64,000 nt of DNA. Origin: Rhizobium sp. RU20A. Its GTDB lineage: Bacteria; Pseudomonadota; Alphaproteobacteria; Rhizobiales; Rhizobiaceae. Every line of letters begins with the position of its first letter. Positions within the stretch are counted from its first letter, which is position 1. Shown here in pieces: positions 62,709-64,000 of the stretch. Made by a program: the position numbers and the translations under genes. The notes beneath the pieces are model-generated. The model was not told the origin of the DNA. It made no database searches and saw nothing but the letters and a program-made list of their open reading frames with translations. The stretch is from assembly GCF_900155885.1 (NCBI RefSeq), contig NZ_FTMB01000007.1:148999-212998 (forward strand), written 5' to 3'.

Positions 62709-62787
62709 CGCAGCTCCATTCGTGCAATACACTGAATCAAACGAAGAGCGAAATCGCAAACTATTTAAGAGATCATGAGAATCGATA

Positions 62788-63333
62788 TCAGCTTCTATTT
62801 TTTGAATGACCAGATCGACTAAATTTCTCCTTAAATCCACTCAAATCAACAAACTGGTCGGCCTTCCGACGAAGCTCGTCAGAAATAGATGCTAACTGAC
62901 CAGTCAGAGTCGACATTACTGTTACTTTTTTCCCTTTAAGTTGCGCCGTCTGGACAAGCCTCGCCAAATCGCTATCACCCGCAATAATGATCAGATGATC
63001 CGCAGTATCAATCTGTTCGAACAAATCGCAGGCTAATTCCATTTCCATGCTTGACCTGACTCTCTTTTTTCCCGAGGGGTCGGTCAGATCTTTATAGGCT
63101 TTCGTGACCACTCGATACCCATTGTAGTCGAGCCAGTCCACCAAGGGCCGCAAACCGATGAACTCTTGATCCTCGGCGATTGCCGTGTAATAATTTGCTC
63201 GAACAAGGTAAGCTTCACTTTTAAAATACGCCAATACTTTTTGAAAATCAATCTCAAAATCTAGACTTTTAGCTACAAAGTAGAAATGTGCGCCATCAAT
63301 AAAAACAATGACTTTTTCTCTATTGTCAAACAT
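62788..63333 (-). CDS. NYN-domain protein (LabA/DUF88 family)
   Basis: A 181-residue PIN-like NYN-domain protein, probably a ribonuclease. Motifs: VIVFIDGAHFYFVAKSL with the first catalytic Asp (about residue 12), KRVRSSMEMELACDLFE, and DHLIIIAGDSDLARLVQTAQLKGKKVTVMS with the GDSD acidic cluster (about 125). The ATG at 63333 is chosen; the frame continues to 63417. It is clearly AT-richer than the rest of the window, suggesting transfer. Related proteins occur in defence and RNA-processing contexts. Confidence 0.8.
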   Translation of the reverse strand: MFDNREKVIVFIDGAHFYFVAKSLDFEIDFQKVLAYFKSEAYLVRANYYTAIAEDQEFIGLRPLVDWLDYNGYRVVTKAYKDLTDPSGKKRVRSSMEMELACDLFEQIDTADHLIIIAGDSDLARLVQTAQLKGKKVTVMSTLTGQLASISDELRRKADQFVDLSGFKEKFSRSGHSKNRS

Positions 63334-63547
63334 AGCACGACCTTTCAAAATCGGAATATTACAGTCCAGCATGAAGATACAGAACGTAGGTTTGCTATCG
63401 CCTCGTCTCTTGAGCAAACATATTAATGGTCGGATAAAAATTCGTTAAAGCCACGTTATGTAAATTCCTAAAATCAGCATAACCCTGCAATAAAAAATTT
63501 TTAATATTTATAATTTAAATTTAACTCCTTATGTTGGAGAGGAATAT

Positions 63548-63748
63548 ATGACAAAAATTGACATTATATTTTATCTGTGGGCAATTGGAGGTTTCCTGTT
63601 CTTATTTTGCTCCGTCGCCTTTAGTAGGGATGATGAAGTTTGCAGAGCAAAGTACATCCCAGCTTTATTGGCTATTGTATTATGGCCTTTGTCTATTTCT
63701 GCCGTTATTCTCTACATTTTTGTTAAAAAAATAAAAAATCATAATTAA
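63548..63748 (+). CDS. Small membrane protein
   Basis: A 66-residue protein with two hydrophobic helices (FYLWAIGGFLFLFCSVAF and PALLAIVLWPLSISAVILYIFV) and a basic end (KKIKNHN). ATG 63548 has TTGGAGAGGAAT before it, a strong binding site. It is AT-rich like the NYN gene, from which it is divergent. No family was recognised. Confidence 0.55.
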   Translation: MTKIDIIFYLWAIGGFLFLFCSVAFSRDDEVCRAKYIPALLAIVLWPLSISAVILYIFVKKIKNHN

Positions 63749-63838
63749 TAAATTATATTTCCTCGCAAAAATTGATAGTTAACATGGTTGGTTGTGTCCG
63801 CGCACATTTAACAAATGCATATTTGCCGACGGCGGGAG

Positions 63839-64000
63839 TCAACTGTTGTAATATTCCGAATACACGTTGCTCTTCGAGAAGCTTGCCATGTCCTGCTGGT
63901 TGAGAACCGTGTAAATCTGCGTGTTGCTGCCAATGTTGTCCTTCAGCGCTTCCAGCGAGCGCTTGGCGACGGTCTGTGGCGTGGTCGCCCACTTCACCAC
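63839..64000 (-). CDS. C-terminal end of a probable ExoP/Wzz-type polysaccharide protein (partial)
   Basis: The minus strand is open from the window edge to TGA at 63839-63841. It gives VVKWATTPQTVAKRSLEALKDN, IYTVLNQQDMASFSK and SNVYSEYYNS. This resembles the tail of chain-length/tyrosine-kinase proteins such as ExoP, where TxxxVxxALExL...GTVLNxVD precedes a Tyr-rich end. Only about 53 residues are visible, so the call is tentative. Its higher GC fits the core genome, so the AT-rich insert may end near 63,830. Confidence 0.55.
   Translation of the reverse strand: MVKWATTPQTVAKRSLEALKDNIGSNTQIYTVLNQQDMASFSKSNVYSEYYNS

Overview
The window reads as a high-GC alphaproteobacterial genome of the Rhizobiaceae type (Shinella, Rhizobium or Ensifer-like). 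This is inferred from gene content: a choline dehydrogenase end, a cysH-cysD-cysN sulfate assimilation cluster, many ABC sugar and polyamine-type importers, an unfused CysN and rhizobial-style palindromic intergenic repeats. No species can be named from the sequence alone.

Bases 1-39,300 look like ordinary chromosome or chromid. In order they hold: the end of betA; a ClC chloride/proton exchanger; cysH, cysD and cysN; a decayed TctC-type binding protein; a tRNA-Pro(CGG) on the minus strand; a small lipoprotein; a GlcNAc module (nagA-nagK); and a divergent AraC regulator facing a translationally coupled galactoside operon (binding protein, two permeases, GH36 alpha-galactosidase, ATPase, GH42 beta-galactosidase). 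A MalT-like LuxR regulator then precedes a hydantoinase/oxoprolinase pair with a PotABCD-type importer. The last block is a counterpart of the E. coli ydjXYZ-ynjABCDEF region: YnjBCD-type importer, TVP38-family membrane protein, YnjF-like CDP-alcohol phosphatidyltransferase, a mercuric-reductase-like flavoprotein, a SelD-N-terminal-like flavoprotein, an ECF sigma factor and a small zinc-finger anti-sigma-like protein.

From 39.5 kb the character changes. A 622-residue tyrosine recombinase opens an accessory region that carries a DUF3037 gene, a complete type I-E CRISPR-Cas operon (cas3, cas8e, cas11, cas7, cas5, cas6e, cas1, cas2) and an array of 23 repeats and 22 spacers. The array ends directly against the C-terminal stub of a type III restriction (Res) subunit. 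Beyond it, 53-60 kb holds a mobile-element-like module: a DUF3102-type protein, a repeat block built on CTTTAAAG, a 418-residue protein with weak resemblance to rolling-circle replication initiators, and several small genes. Two of these small genes sit behind short leader frames with hairpins. There is also a cluster of GTTGAC half-sites. An intact IS21-family element (istA/istB) lies at 60.0-62.5 kb. It cuts an IS5-family transposase and has no visible target duplication.

The last 1.5 kb is AT-rich, with an NYN-domain protein and a small membrane protein. The final bases encode the C-terminus of what is probably an ExoP/Wzz-type polysaccharide co-polymerase. The least explained parts are the 53-60 kb module and the control elements it appears to share with the cas operon.
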